Source: Arcicella sp. (lineage in GTDB: Bacteria; Bacteroidota; Bacteroidia; Cytophagales; Spirosomataceae). Taken from it: a stretch of 33,717 nucleotides of DNA. Location of the stretch: assembly GCA_014376355.1 (NCBI GenBank), contig JACMRQ010000233.1, positions 1 through 33,717 on the forward strand. Reading direction: 5' to 3'. The translations under genes and the position numbers were made by a program. Positions 1 to 8,921 of the stretch are shown here, piece after piece. Position 1 is the stretch's first letter. Every line of letters begins with the position of its first letter. The notes beneath the pieces were generated by a model, which made no database searches, had not been told where the DNA came from, and saw only the letters and a list, made by a program, of their open reading frames with translations.

Positions 1-1454
1 AGCATATCACCCGTGCGAGTAACTTTTGGCGTAATTTTTATAGAATCCGTTACTACGATTTGATAATCAGGCTTATCGGCTTTTCCAGTTACATTCAATT
101 TCAATTTTGAATTTTCATTTATCGTCAAATCATAAGTTCCACGAACATCTTTCACGTTCAAATCTGAAATAACATAACGCTTTCCTTTTACCCAGTTCTC
201 ATAAATTATGTTACCGTCTTTGAATAAATTATCTGACGTAATCAAGAAATTAGCCAACATTCCAGTTTTCAAAGAACCTACCAAATTATCAACTTTCATC
301 ATCGAAGCGGGCGTTGAAGTCAAAGCCGCCAACGCCACTTTTTCGTCCAAACCATTTTCAATCGCTTTTCTAAGATTAGCCATAAAATCTGCCTTCGATT
401 TCAAATTAGAAGTCGTCAAGGCAAAATTGATACCTGCTTTCGATAAAATTCCCGCATTGGCAGGAGCCATTTCCCAGTGTTTCATATCGGTTAATAAGAC
501 AATTTTCTCATCAAAAGGATCTTCAACATCGGGCGTTACGGGGAAATTTAATGGTAAAATCAAATTAACGCCCGCTGCTTTCACTTCATCCAAACGTTGA
601 TATTCATCGCCCATTCCTTTGATAACGTATTGAATACCAAATTCTTTGCCTATTTTGTTAGCTCTCAAAACGCCCAATTTATCCGAAACCTCAAAGACTT
701 GCGGAATGCCTTGATTATTATTGAAAGCATCCAAAGAAATATTGAATTCAGTTTTACCTTTTGCTTTTTTATACCAATCAACATCATAAAATGTTTGACG
801 TAACAAAGCTACCGAACCCATCAAAGAATTTGGATAATCTTGGGTTGAAGTTCCTTTAGAAAACGAATAATGCGAAGAAACTCTGCTTTTCAACAACGCC
901 TCTTGGTCTTTGCCATCGGTGAGGGCAACTAAGGCGGAGGTTCCACGCACGATACCATCTTGAATGTGGGTAACGGCCGAACCAAATCCAATTTTACGTA
1001 ATTCTTCCGCAGCAGCGGTGTTAGTTGTAAAAACTTTTTCTGCTTCAATTTCTGGATTAATCGCTTGATTCCAATTATATGCTCCTTTTTTCTTAGAATC
1101 AGGTTGCGGTTCGCCTCTAAAACCACCCGTTCCTTGTCGAGTTGGTTCTGGAACACCATAATTAGAATAAGATTCTACAAAAGATGGATAAATTCTTTTA
1201 CCCTTCAAATCCACAACCGTTGCACCCTGTGGGATGGCAATTCCTTTTCCAATGGCTTCAATAATTGAACCTCTGATAATGAGCGTTGCACCGTCAATGG
1301 TTGAATTGGCATCAGTTATTATAGTGGCATTAGTAAAAGCGTACAAATCAAGTCTTTCATCTTGAACTCCATTTTTCGGAAAAGTTTGCGTTTGGGAAAA
1401 AATGAGTGGACTCAACAGAAATACATTGAGTAGTGTGATAAACAGTTTTTTCAT
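1..1454 (-). CDS. Amidohydrolase family protein (imidazolonepropionase-like), secreted; 3' end lies outside the window
   Basis: Manual reverse-strand translation from ATG at 1454: MKKLFITLLNVFLLSPLIFSQTQTFPKNGVQDERLDLYAFTNATIITDANSTIDGATLIIRGSIIEAIGKGIAIPQGATVVDLKGKRIYPSFVES..., open to position 1. Signal peptide, then the typical amidohydrolase N-terminal composite domain. Not in the ORF track because it has no stop in the window. Confidence 0.85.
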   Translation of the reverse strand, partial: MKKLFITLLNVFLLSPLIFSQTQTFPKNGVQDERLDLYAFTNATIITDANSTIDGATLIIRGSIIEAIGKGIAIPQGATVVDLKGKRIYPSFVESYSNYGVPEPTRQGTGGFRGEPQPDSKKKGAYNWNQAINPEIEAEKVFTTNTAAAEELRKIGFGSAVTHIQDGIVRGTSALVALTDGKDQEALLKSRVSSHYSFSKGTSTQDYPNSLMGSVALLRQTFYDVDWYKKAKGKTEFNISLDAFNNNQGIPQVFEVSDKLGVLRANKIGKEFGIQYVIKGMGDEYQRLDEVKAAGVNLILPLNFPVTPDVEDPFDEKIVLLTDMKHWEMAPANAGILSKAGINFALTTSNLKSKADFMANLRKAIENGLDEKVALAALTSTPASMMKVDNLVGSLKTGMLANFLITSDNLFKDGNIIYENWVKGKRYVISDLNVKDVRGTYDLTINENSKLKLNVTGKADKPDYQIVVTDSIKITPKVTRTGDM

Positions 1455-1658
1455 TGGTAATTGATTATTGGTTTGTTGAAATATTTTTTAAAAGTAAATG
1501 CTAAAAAGGTAATATCCAATTTGGTTTTGCAGTTTTCGATAATTTTACAGTAAAAAATGAGTAGAGAATACACCTTAAAAGCGGTAATTGTCAAAAACTA
1601 CTTTTGGGTTTAACCAATATAATTTTATTAATATTTAAAGGTATTTTTCATGTAAACG

Positions 1659-1680
1659 TTTCCGTAAACGTTTACGGAAA
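1659..1680. promoter_or_regulatory. Perfect 22-bp palindrome TTTCCGTAAACGTTTACGGAAA, LacI-family-type operator candidate
   Basis: Self-reverse-complementary over 22 bp; contains GTAAACGTTTAC (CRE/LacI-family-like core with central CG). A second imperfect copy TGTAAACGTTTCCG overlaps at 1651-1664, with centres 12 bp apart. Confidence 0.6.
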
Positions 1681-1784
1681 AATATTCAATAAAAACCTTG
1701 AATAGTGATATTTTTTTAATATATCTTTATAGCATAATTAGTTTCAAATTTACTGAAGCAGAATTTCATAACCCATTTAAGATA

Positions 1785-2366
1785 ATGACGATTAACCCAA
1801 AAAACATTGATGAAGTAAAAATGTGGAATGAGTTTAGAGGTGGTAATCACACAGCGTTTACGCAGATATATCAAAATTACATCAGTCTTTTATATAATTA
1901 TAGTACCAGTATCACGCCCGACCGTGAGTTAATAAAAGACTGTTTACATGATTTATTTGTGGAATTGTGGAAAAATCATCGAAATTTAGGAGAAACAACT
2001 TCCATTCGTTATTATTTAATGGCTTCAATTAAACGAAAGTTGGTTCGTCATTTGGAAACTACTCAACGTCATTCGCAACATCATGAAGCATATTACCTTG
2101 AAAATCCTGATTATACGGGTTCACATGAACATCGTTTAGTTGCTTTTGAGGAAGAAAAATTATTAGCCGATAATTTGAATGAATCTTTTCGTTTTTTAAC
2201 TAAAAGACAAAAGGAAGCGGTGTCTTTGAAGTTTTTTCAGGATATGGATACCGACCAAATATCTAACGCAATGAATATTAATCCTCAGTCAGTTTATAAT
2301 CTAATTTTTGGGGCATTAAAAATATTGAAAGAACACATTTCTCCAGAAAAAATGACTTTTGCCTAA
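1785..2366 (+). CDS. ECF-type RNA polymerase sigma factor
   Basis: ORF protein MTINPKNIDEVKMWNEFRGGNHTAFTQIYQNY...DCLHDLFVELW...LTKRQKEAVSLKFFQDMDTDQISNAMNINPQSVYNLIFGALKIL; sigma2 and sigma4/HTH regions recognisable. The ATG at 1785 is preferred over the longer 1698 start. Confidence 0.85.
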   Translation: MTINPKNIDEVKMWNEFRGGNHTAFTQIYQNYISLLYNYSTSITPDRELIKDCLHDLFVELWKNHRNLGETTSIRYYLMASIKRKLVRHLETTQRHSQHHEAYYLENPDYTGSHEHRLVAFEEEKLLADNLNESFRFLTKRQKEAVSLKFFQDMDTDQISNAMNINPQSVYNLIFGALKILKEHISPEKMTFA

Positions 2367-2383
2367 CCATAGTTTAATATATT

Positions 2384-2417
2384 AAAAGCCTGATTGTAGA
2401 GACAATCAGGCTTTTTT
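2384..2417 (+). terminator. Intrinsic terminator after the ECF sigma gene
   Basis: AAAAGCCTGATTG-TAGAGA-CAATCAGGCTTTTTTT: perfect stem followed by a T-run. Confidence 0.85.
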
Positions 2418-2536
2418 TATGGATAAAATCTTGATTTTAAAAGAATTGATAGAGAATAACTCACATTTTCGAGTAGAAAAAAATCAATTGAAACTTTTAA
2501 TCAAAAATACAATTTAAACTAAAAATATTACTAAAA

Positions 2537-2806
2537 GTGGCAAAATTAAATTTTCAAAAATATGAAGATTATCGTTCGGAAGAGTTTGCTACTGATATTT
2601 ATTTCTCACAGTGGGTTCAAACGCCAGATAATTTAACGGTTTCATTTTTTTGGGAATCATTTTTAAAAAAGTATCCTGAAAAAGAATACGAAATTGAAAT
2701 GGCACGGCACAAGATTTCGAATCCAGTGTATCAGTTTGAACATTTTTCCCAATATGATATTGATTCACTCTGGCATCAAATAAATATAACAATTACTACA
2801 AATTAA
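2537..2806 (+). CDS. 89-aa FecR-family N-terminal-domain-like protein (putative soluble mini anti-sigma factor)
   Basis: YEDYRSEEFATDIYFSQWVQTPDNLTVSFFWESFLKKYPEKEYEIEMARHKI...DIDSLWHQI matches the pattern of the cytoplasmic N-terminus of Bacteroidota FecR anti-sigma proteins (EDF-x-D-x-x-F-x-x-WV ... FW ... YPEK ... A). Stops before any TM or periplasmic FecR domain. Start is GTG at 2537. Confidence 0.65.
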   Translation: MAKLNFQKYEDYRSEEFATDIYFSQWVQTPDNLTVSFFWESFLKKYPEKEYEIEMARHKISNPVYQFEHFSQYDIDSLWHQINITITTN

Positions 2807-2827
2807 TTTAATCTTAATCAAATAAAT

Positions 2828-5800
2828 ATGAGTATGAAATCTTTACTAAAATTCACAAGTAACATCAGCTGGGCAGTTTGCTTGATGCTTTCGATGATTA
2901 CTTTAATAAGTTACGGGCAACAACAGACCGTAACTGGAAAAATCACTTCGGCTGAAGATGGGCAGGGAATACCAGGAGTGAGTGTGGCAGTAAAAGGAAC
3001 AAACAAAGGGACAACAACCGATGTCATGGGTAGTTATAAAATTGCAGTTTCAGAGAAAGCCAAATTAACTTTTTCTGCCATTGGTTATATCGCTCAAGAA
3101 GTTGAAGTTGGAGTAAAAAGCGTTGTCAATATAAGTTTAGTTGCAGATATTCAATCGTTAGGCGAAGTTGTTGTTATTGGTTATGGTACTCAAAAGAAGA
3201 GCCAATTAACAGGAGCAATTTCTCAGGTTACTGCCAAGCAGATAAACGAAATGCCTATTACTAACCTTGGACAAGCTATGCAAGGGCGTGTTGCAGGCGT
3301 TGATGTATCGCAATCAGGAAGTAAGCCGGGTACTGTTCCAAAAATTTTAATTCGTGGTCGTCGTTCTTTTAATGCAGGTAACGATCCTCTTTATGTAGTT
3401 GATGGAATTCCATTGTCGGCTGGTTACGAAGATCTTAATCCAAGTGATGTTTCTTCAATGGAAGTATTAAAAGATGCAACTGCCACTGCTATTTATGGAG
3501 CAAGAGGAGCCAATGGGGTTGTTTTAATATCTACTAAAAGAGGAGCAACAAAAGGGAAAACTACGGTTTCTTATGATAACTATGTAGGCGTAACAAATGC
3601 ATTGGATAAAATTAATTTGTTTTCTGGGGCAGAGTTTGCAGAATACATTCGTGAATCAAGACGAGGCGTTGTGTCTGGAAGTATTTATAAAGATGCAAAC
3701 GGAAATCCTGTTCCTTCTGGAACAATTGATGCTTTTGCTGACTCAAAGTTATTTGAAGCAGTTGAATTAGATGGTATTTCAAAAGGACGTACTACTGATT
3801 ATCAATCAATGATTTTACGTCAAGGATTTCAACAAAATCATTCATTGGGTGTACAAGGTGGAAATGATAAAACTCAGTTTTATATTTCAGGAAATTATTT
3901 TCAAGATAAAGGTATTTCTGAGGGCTTAGATTTTACAAGAACATCGCTTCGTGTAAATCTTGACCATAACATCAATCAAAATATTAAAATTGGACTTTCT
4001 TCTTATTTGATGCACAGTCTTAGAAATGGGGGGAGTTTAAATCCATACGGATTTACACTTACACAAAATCCATTAGGAAAGGCTTATGATGATAATGGTG
4101 TCATGATTTTTGCTCCAACAAATGATGCTCTTTTAACAAATCCATTGGCAGAGATTGTACCAGGTGCACAAATAGATGAAACCAAGAAATATCGTATTTT
4201 CAATAGTGTGTATGCTGAAATCAAAATTCTTGAAGGATTGAAATATCGGGTAAACTTCGGACCAGATTTTACGATACAACGAAATGGTCGTTTTGTAGGT
4301 GCTGCTACTAATGCTCGTAAAGGTGGGGATCCGCAAGCATCTACAAATAGTAGTTTTGGGTTCAACTGGACTTTAGAAAATATTCTTAGTTACAACAAAA
4401 CTTTTAATAAAGTTCATAATCTTGGCATAACTGCTTTGCATTCGATTCAGAGAGATAATTTTGAAGGAAATAATATTTCAGTACAAGGTATTCCTGCGGA
4501 ATCTCAATCATTTTATAGCGTTGGAAGTGCAAGTTCAGTTTTAGGCGTTGGTAGTTTCCTTAGTCAATGGACGATTAATTCTTACATGGCTCGTATTAAT
4601 TATGACTACAATGATAAATATCTTTTAACGCTTACGCTACGTAGAGACGGGTCAAGTCGTTTTGGAGAAAATACAAAATATGGTAATTTCCCTGGTGTTG
4701 CTGTTGGGTGGAATATTTCTAATGAACCATTTATGAAAGGAATTACATCGATTGATTTGTTGAAAATACGTGCAAGTTATGGTTCAGTAGGTAATCAAGG
4801 AGTTGTGCCGTATCAAACACAAGGATTATTAAGTAGAACCATTTATGCTTGGAATGCAACGGGTGCTTTTGGATACCGTCCTTCAACGATTGGAAATCCT
4901 GATTTGAAATGGGAATCTTCTGCTACGGCAAATATTGGTTTAGATTTTAGTTTCTCTAAAGGTAGAGTACAAGGTTCACTTGAATTTTATCAAACTAATA
5001 CCACAGATTTATTGCTTTCTGACCAATTACCAGGCTCAATTGGATTTGGTGCTGTGACTCGTAATGTAGGTGAAACTCGTAACCGTGGTATTGAATTAGG
5101 TTTAACAACGGTTAACCTTAATACTGCTGGTGGATTTAAGTGGACAACTGATTTTACATTCACTAAAAATACGGAAGCAATTATTTCTTTATATAACGGT
5201 GCCAAAGATGATTTAGGAAACAAATGGTTTATTGGACAGCCATTATCAGCTTATTTTGACTATAAAAAAGTAGGCATCTGGCAAACCAATGAAGCTGATT
5301 TGGCAAAGTCTTATGGAAGTAGAGTTGGACAAATTAAAGTACAAGATACTAATGGCGATGGCAAAATTAATGCAGATGACCGTGTACTTTTAGGTTCAGA
5401 TATTCCAGATTTTAGTGCTGGAATTACTAACAGATTTACTTACAGAGGCTTTGATTTATCTTTCTTTTTCTTTGGAAGGTTCGGGCAAACAATTGTGAGT
5501 GGTTTCCACCAAAATAATAATGCTTTGGCTGGTCGTTACCAACAAATTAAAGTTGATTATTGGACTCCAAACAATCCAACTAACGAATTCCCACAACCTA
5601 ATAAGGATCAAGAATTTCCAGTAAATAATACAGCTATTATTTATTACGATGGATCATTCATTAAATTACGTAACATAAACTTTGGTTATACTTTTGCTCC
5701 TACATTTGCCAAAAAATTAGGAATGGAGTCATTGCGTTTGTTTTCAAGTATTCAACAACCATTTATCTGGTCATCTTATCGTACTAAATACAATGGCGTT

Positions 5801-5887
5801 GACCCTGAAACTTCGGGTACAACCGTTAATAGTGACGTAACACCTGCTACAAGCATTGTTACTTTAGGCTTGAATGTAAAGTTTTAA
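2828..5887 (+). CDS. SusC/RagA family TonB-linked outer membrane protein, no N-terminal STN domain seen
   Basis: Signal peptide, then carboxypeptidase-regulatory-like domain (VTGKITSAEDGQGIPGVSVAVKGTNKGTTTDVMGSYKI), TonB-box-like EVVVIGYGTQKK, SusC plug motifs (IRGRRSFNAGNDPLYVVDGIP; DASVLKDATATAIYGARGANGVVLI type). Confidence 0.95.
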   Translation: MSMKSLLKFTSNISWAVCLMLSMITLISYGQQQTVTGKITSAEDGQGIPGVSVAVKGTNKGTTTDVMGSYKIAVSEKAKLTFSAIGYIAQEVEVGVKSVVNISLVADIQSLGEVVVIGYGTQKKSQLTGAISQVTAKQINEMPITNLGQAMQGRVAGVDVSQSGSKPGTVPKILIRGRRSFNAGNDPLYVVDGIPLSAGYEDLNPSDVSSMEVLKDATATAIYGARGANGVVLISTKRGATKGKTTVSYDNYVGVTNALDKINLFSGAEFAEYIRESRRGVVSGSIYKDANGNPVPSGTIDAFADSKLFEAVELDGISKGRTTDYQSMILRQGFQQNHSLGVQGGNDKTQFYISGNYFQDKGISEGLDFTRTSLRVNLDHNINQNIKIGLSSYLMHSLRNGGSLNPYGFTLTQNPLGKAYDDNGVMIFAPTNDALLTNPLAEIVPGAQIDETKKYRIFNSVYAEIKILEGLKYRVNFGPDFTIQRNGRFVGAATNARKGGDPQASTNSSFGFNWTLENILSYNKTFNKVHNLGITALHSIQRDNFEGNNISVQGIPAESQSFYSVGSASSVLGVGSFLSQWTINSYMARINYDYNDKYLLTLTLRRDGSSRFGENTKYGNFPGVAVGWNISNEPFMKGITSIDLLKIRASYGSVGNQGVVPYQTQGLLSRTIYAWNATGAFGYRPSTIGNPDLKWESSATANIGLDFSFSKGRVQGSLEFYQTNTTDLLLSDQLPGSIGFGAVTRNVGETRNRGIELGLTTVNLNTAGGFKWTTDFTFTKNTEAIISLYNGAKDDLGNKWFIGQPLSAYFDYKKVGIWQTNEADLAKSYGSRVGQIKVQDTNGDGKINADDRVLLGSDIPDFSAGITNRFTYRGFDLSFFFFGRFGQTIVSGFHQNNNALAGRYQQIKVDYWTPNNPTNEFPQPNKDQEFPVNNTAIIYYDGSFIKLRNINFGYTFAPTFAKKLGMESLRLFSSIQQPFIWSSYRTKYNGVDPETSGTTVNSDVTPATSIVTLGLNVKF

Positions 5888-5932
5888 GAGATAGAAAATT
5901 AGGGAAAAAAATCAAAATAATAATTTACGATA

Positions 5933-7597
5933 ATGAAAAATATACACAAAAAATCATTAAAAATTTTCAGTTTGGTTGCCTTCATGATGGTAGGGCAATC
6001 TTGCCAAGATGTATTAAAAGAAACGGTAATTTCTAATATTGGTAATAATTATATCAATACAGCAAAGGGTTTTGAAGATGCTGTCAAAGCAGCGTATTCA
6101 TCTTTAAGAAACTATTATGGAACCCAACAAGGTCTTACCGTGACTGAATACGGAACCGATTTATATGCAACGGGTGCCGATGGTGGTTATAAAGGTTTTC
6201 ACTTTTATGATGCACAATTACAGCCAACGGTTGATTATCTTGCTATAATTTGGGATGAAACTTACCGAGGAATCAATACTTGTAATGCTGTTATAGAAAG
6301 AGCTCCAAAAGTTACAGGAGTGACAGATGCAGTGAAAAAACAAAGAATCGCAGAAGTTAAATTTTTGAGAGCTCACTATTACTTTCTCCTTTTCCAACAG
6401 TTCGGAGGGGTAGACTTGAGACTTACAGAAACATTAACTCCGACTAAAGTAACAAGCAGAGCCAGTGATGCAGATATGTATAAAGCTATTATTGCTGACT
6501 TAGAAGCTGCATTGCCCGACTTGGATAATAAAATTAGAGCCACAGAGTATGGGCGTGCTACTAAAGCTGCAGCTGAACATTTGTTATCAAAAGTGTATTT
6601 GACAAAAGGAAATTCATCAGTTAAAGCAACTGATGATTATGCAAAAGCAGAGTCTTATGCAGCAAGTGTTATTAAAAACTATGGTTTTAAATTATTGCCA
6701 GACTTTGCGAGCGTTTTTGCTCAAGGTGCAGGAGAAATTAATGATGAAGTAATTTTTGCAGTACAATATACTTCTGATCCTTTAACTGATGGTGGCGGAA
6801 ATAATTTGCATTTACTTTTTGGTATGCAATACGATGTTCAAGCGGGTATGGTTCGTGATATTGTTAATGGAAGACCATTTAAGCGTTTGCGTCCCACTAA
6901 ATATTGTTTAGAAACAGTTTTTGCTGACCGTGTAAATGATTCTCGTTATAAGGCAACATTTAAAGATACTTGGTTAAGTAATAATCCAGGAACGTTTACT
7001 AACGTATTCGATAATTCTAAAAAATCGGTAACTTTTAAATCGGGTGATACAACAATCTTTATTCCTGGTTATGAAATGTCATTGGCAGATAGAGCGAAAA
7101 AACCTTATCAAGTATTAGTGCCAAGTTTATACAATGAAGCTCTTTTTCCAACTTTACAGAAATTTTTAGATCCACTTCGCCCTGATAGAACTTATGAAGC
7201 TGGAAGCCGAGATTACTTATGTTTCCGATTAGCGGATACCTATTTAATGATAGCAGAAGCTCAATTATTACAAGGAAAAACGAAAGATGCTACCGAGTCT
7301 ATAAATATGGTACGCCGTCGGGCTGCATTTGCAGGAAAATCAACAGCTATGGAAATTACGCAGGCTCAAATGAATATGGAAATGATTTTTGAAGAGCGTG
7401 GACGTGAATTAGCTGGTGAACAAACTCGTTGGATGGATTTAAAACGTTGGGGTAATTTGGTGGATAGAGTGCAGAAATATAATCCACAGGCAGCACCAAA
7501 CGTAAAAGTAATTCACTTAGTACGTCCAATTCCACAAACACAAATTGACAGAACTGAAGGTGGTACGTCTGCTTTTCCTCAGAATCCTGGATATTAA
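5933..7597 (+). CDS. RagB/SusD family nutrient-uptake lipoprotein
   Basis: Lipobox-like ...MVGQSCQDVLKE; SusD-like TPR region (EVKFLRAHYYFLLFQQFGGVDLR) and C-terminal FEERGRELAGEQTRWMDLKRWG motif; directly downstream of susC. Confidence 0.95.
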   Translation: MKNIHKKSLKIFSLVAFMMVGQSCQDVLKETVISNIGNNYINTAKGFEDAVKAAYSSLRNYYGTQQGLTVTEYGTDLYATGADGGYKGFHFYDAQLQPTVDYLAIIWDETYRGINTCNAVIERAPKVTGVTDAVKKQRIAEVKFLRAHYYFLLFQQFGGVDLRLTETLTPTKVTSRASDADMYKAIIADLEAALPDLDNKIRATEYGRATKAAAEHLLSKVYLTKGNSSVKATDDYAKAESYAASVIKNYGFKLLPDFASVFAQGAGEINDEVIFAVQYTSDPLTDGGGNNLHLLFGMQYDVQAGMVRDIVNGRPFKRLRPTKYCLETVFADRVNDSRYKATFKDTWLSNNPGTFTNVFDNSKKSVTFKSGDTTIFIPGYEMSLADRAKKPYQVLVPSLYNEALFPTLQKFLDPLRPDRTYEAGSRDYLCFRLADTYLMIAEAQLLQGKTKDATESINMVRRRAAFAGKSTAMEITQAQMNMEMIFEERGRELAGEQTRWMDLKRWGNLVDRVQKYNPQAAPNVKVIHLVRPIPQTQIDRTEGGTSAFPQNPGY

Positions 7598-7600
7598 TCT

Positions 7601-7717
7601 TAATTGACAACTGATAATTAATAATTGACAATTAAAATTTAAGGGTTAGTAAATTCAATTATTTTGAATTTACTAACCCTTAAATTTTTTAAATTATCCA
7701 TTATCAATTGTCAATTA
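7601..7717. repeat. Composite inverted-repeat element filling the convergent intergenic region, with a terminator hairpin inside
   Basis: Outer arms 7601-7625 (TAATTGACAACTGATAATTAATAAT) and 7693-7717 (ATTATCCATTATCAATTGTCAATTA) are inverted repeats, 22/25 by hand. The inner 24-bp perfect stem is at 7635-7658/7664-7687. Confidence 0.75.
7635..7687. terminator. Strong bidirectional terminator hairpin between susD and nspC
   Basis: AAATTTAAGGGTTAGTAAATTCAA-TTATT-TTGAATTTACTAACCCTTAAATTT, perfect 24-bp stem with T-runs. Confidence 0.85.
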
Positions 7718-8851
7718 GCTAAGCCTATCTTTGAAACTCTCATAGCCAAAAGACTTAATTAAATCGAAAGTATCATCTTCTCGCCAAATACCAATAGAAG
7801 GTAAATTAACGCCATTAAAAGTGGTAGTTTTTACCATTGTATAATGAATCATATCATCAAAAACGATTGAATCGCCAATTTCTAAAGGTTTATCAAAAGA
7901 ATAATCTCCGTAAAAATCTCCTGCTAAACAAGTCATTCCTCCGAAACGATACGTAGGCTTCCCTTCAACAGGTTCTTGATAAGCTCCTAAAATGGTAGGT
8001 TTATAAGGCATTTCAAGCGTATCGGGCATGTGAGCAGCAAAACTTAAATCTAAAATTGCCACGTTTATTCCTTGAGAATCAATAATATCCAAAACCGTTG
8101 AAGTCAAATAACCAGTTCTCCAACCAACTGCCGAACCTGGCTCCATGATAATTTTTAGGTTCGGATAGCGAATTTTCAGAGCTTTCAATATTCCGATTAA
8201 ATGCTCAACATCATAATCTGCTTTAGTAATTAAATGTCCTCCACCCAAGTTTAACCATTTTGCTTGTTTTAATAATTCTCCAAAACGTTCCTCAATGGCT
8301 TCTAACGTTCTTTCCAACGTATAAGAATTATTTTCACACAAAGTATGTGAATGTAAACCCTCAATGCCTTCTGGTAAAATATCACTAAGCTGATTTCGAG
8401 TAATTCCCAAACGAGAACCCGCAATACATGGATTATACATATCTGTCTCAACCTCAGAATATTGCGGGTTAATTCTTAGTCCACAACTCACTCCGACCGC
8501 CATCGCTCTATCCTTGAATTTATTGAACTGATTCAGAGAATTAAATGAAATATGATTAGAATAAGTCAATAATTCATCAAACTCTTTATCTAAATACGCA
8601 GGTGAATAGACGTGAGTTTTGGCTCCCATTTCTTCAAATCCTAATCGAGCTTCGTGTAGAGAACTTGCCGTTGAACCCGCTAAATATTGACGAACCATTG
8701 GAAAAGTAGAAAACATCGAAAATCCTTTTAAAGCACAAATAATTTCGATATCGGCCTGTTGTTGAACATACTTTAGAAGTTCTAAATTTTTACGTAATAA
8801 GCTGTCTTCCAAGACATAACATGGTGACGGGACTTTTGAAAAATCTATCAT
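7715..8851 (-). CDS. nspC: Carboxynorspermidine decarboxylase
   Basis: MIDFSKVPSPCYVLEDSLLRKNLELLKYVQQQADIEIICALKGFSMFSTFPMVRQYLAGSTASSLHEARLG...LNLGGGHL...EPGSAVGWRTG: PLP-dependent alanine-racemase-fold decarboxylase typical of NspC. Confidence 0.92.
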   Translation of the reverse strand: MIDFSKVPSPCYVLEDSLLRKNLELLKYVQQQADIEIICALKGFSMFSTFPMVRQYLAGSTASSLHEARLGFEEMGAKTHVYSPAYLDKEFDELLTYSNHISFNSLNQFNKFKDRAMAVGVSCGLRINPQYSEVETDMYNPCIAGSRLGITRNQLSDILPEGIEGLHSHTLCENNSYTLERTLEAIEERFGELLKQAKWLNLGGGHLITKADYDVEHLIGILKALKIRYPNLKIIMEPGSAVGWRTGYLTSTVLDIIDSQGINVAILDLSFAAHMPDTLEMPYKPTILGAYQEPVEGKPTYRFGGMTCLAGDFYGDYSFDKPLEIGDSIVFDDMIHYTMVKTTTFNGVNLPSIGIWREDDTFDLIKSFGYESFKDRLS

Positions 8852-8870
8852 TAGATAATTTTTTAATTAA

Positions 8871-8900
8871 AATTGCCCGCATTTTTTGATACGGGCAATT
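8871..8900 (-). promoter_or_regulatory. Hairpin in the nspC leader (possible attenuator or weak terminator)
   Basis: AATTGCCCG-N12-CGGGCAATT, 9-bp perfect stem about 20 bp upstream of the nspC ATG and just after the Rpn-like fragment. Confidence 0.5.
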
Positions 8901-8921
8901 GTCAATATAATTTTATGAAAG

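Noticed and set aside
208-803. Plus-strand ORFs of 130 and 68 aa
   Set aside because: They are antisense to the amidohydrolase gene (<1-1454 minus), whose translation is clearly a real protein; low-complexity shadow ORFs.
929-1268. 76-aa minus and 67-aa plus ORFs
   Set aside because: Both lie within the amidohydrolase coding region in other frames; no recognisable motifs.
4084-5223. Minus-strand ORFs inside susC
   Set aside because: Antisense shadow ORFs of a strongly coding SusC frame.
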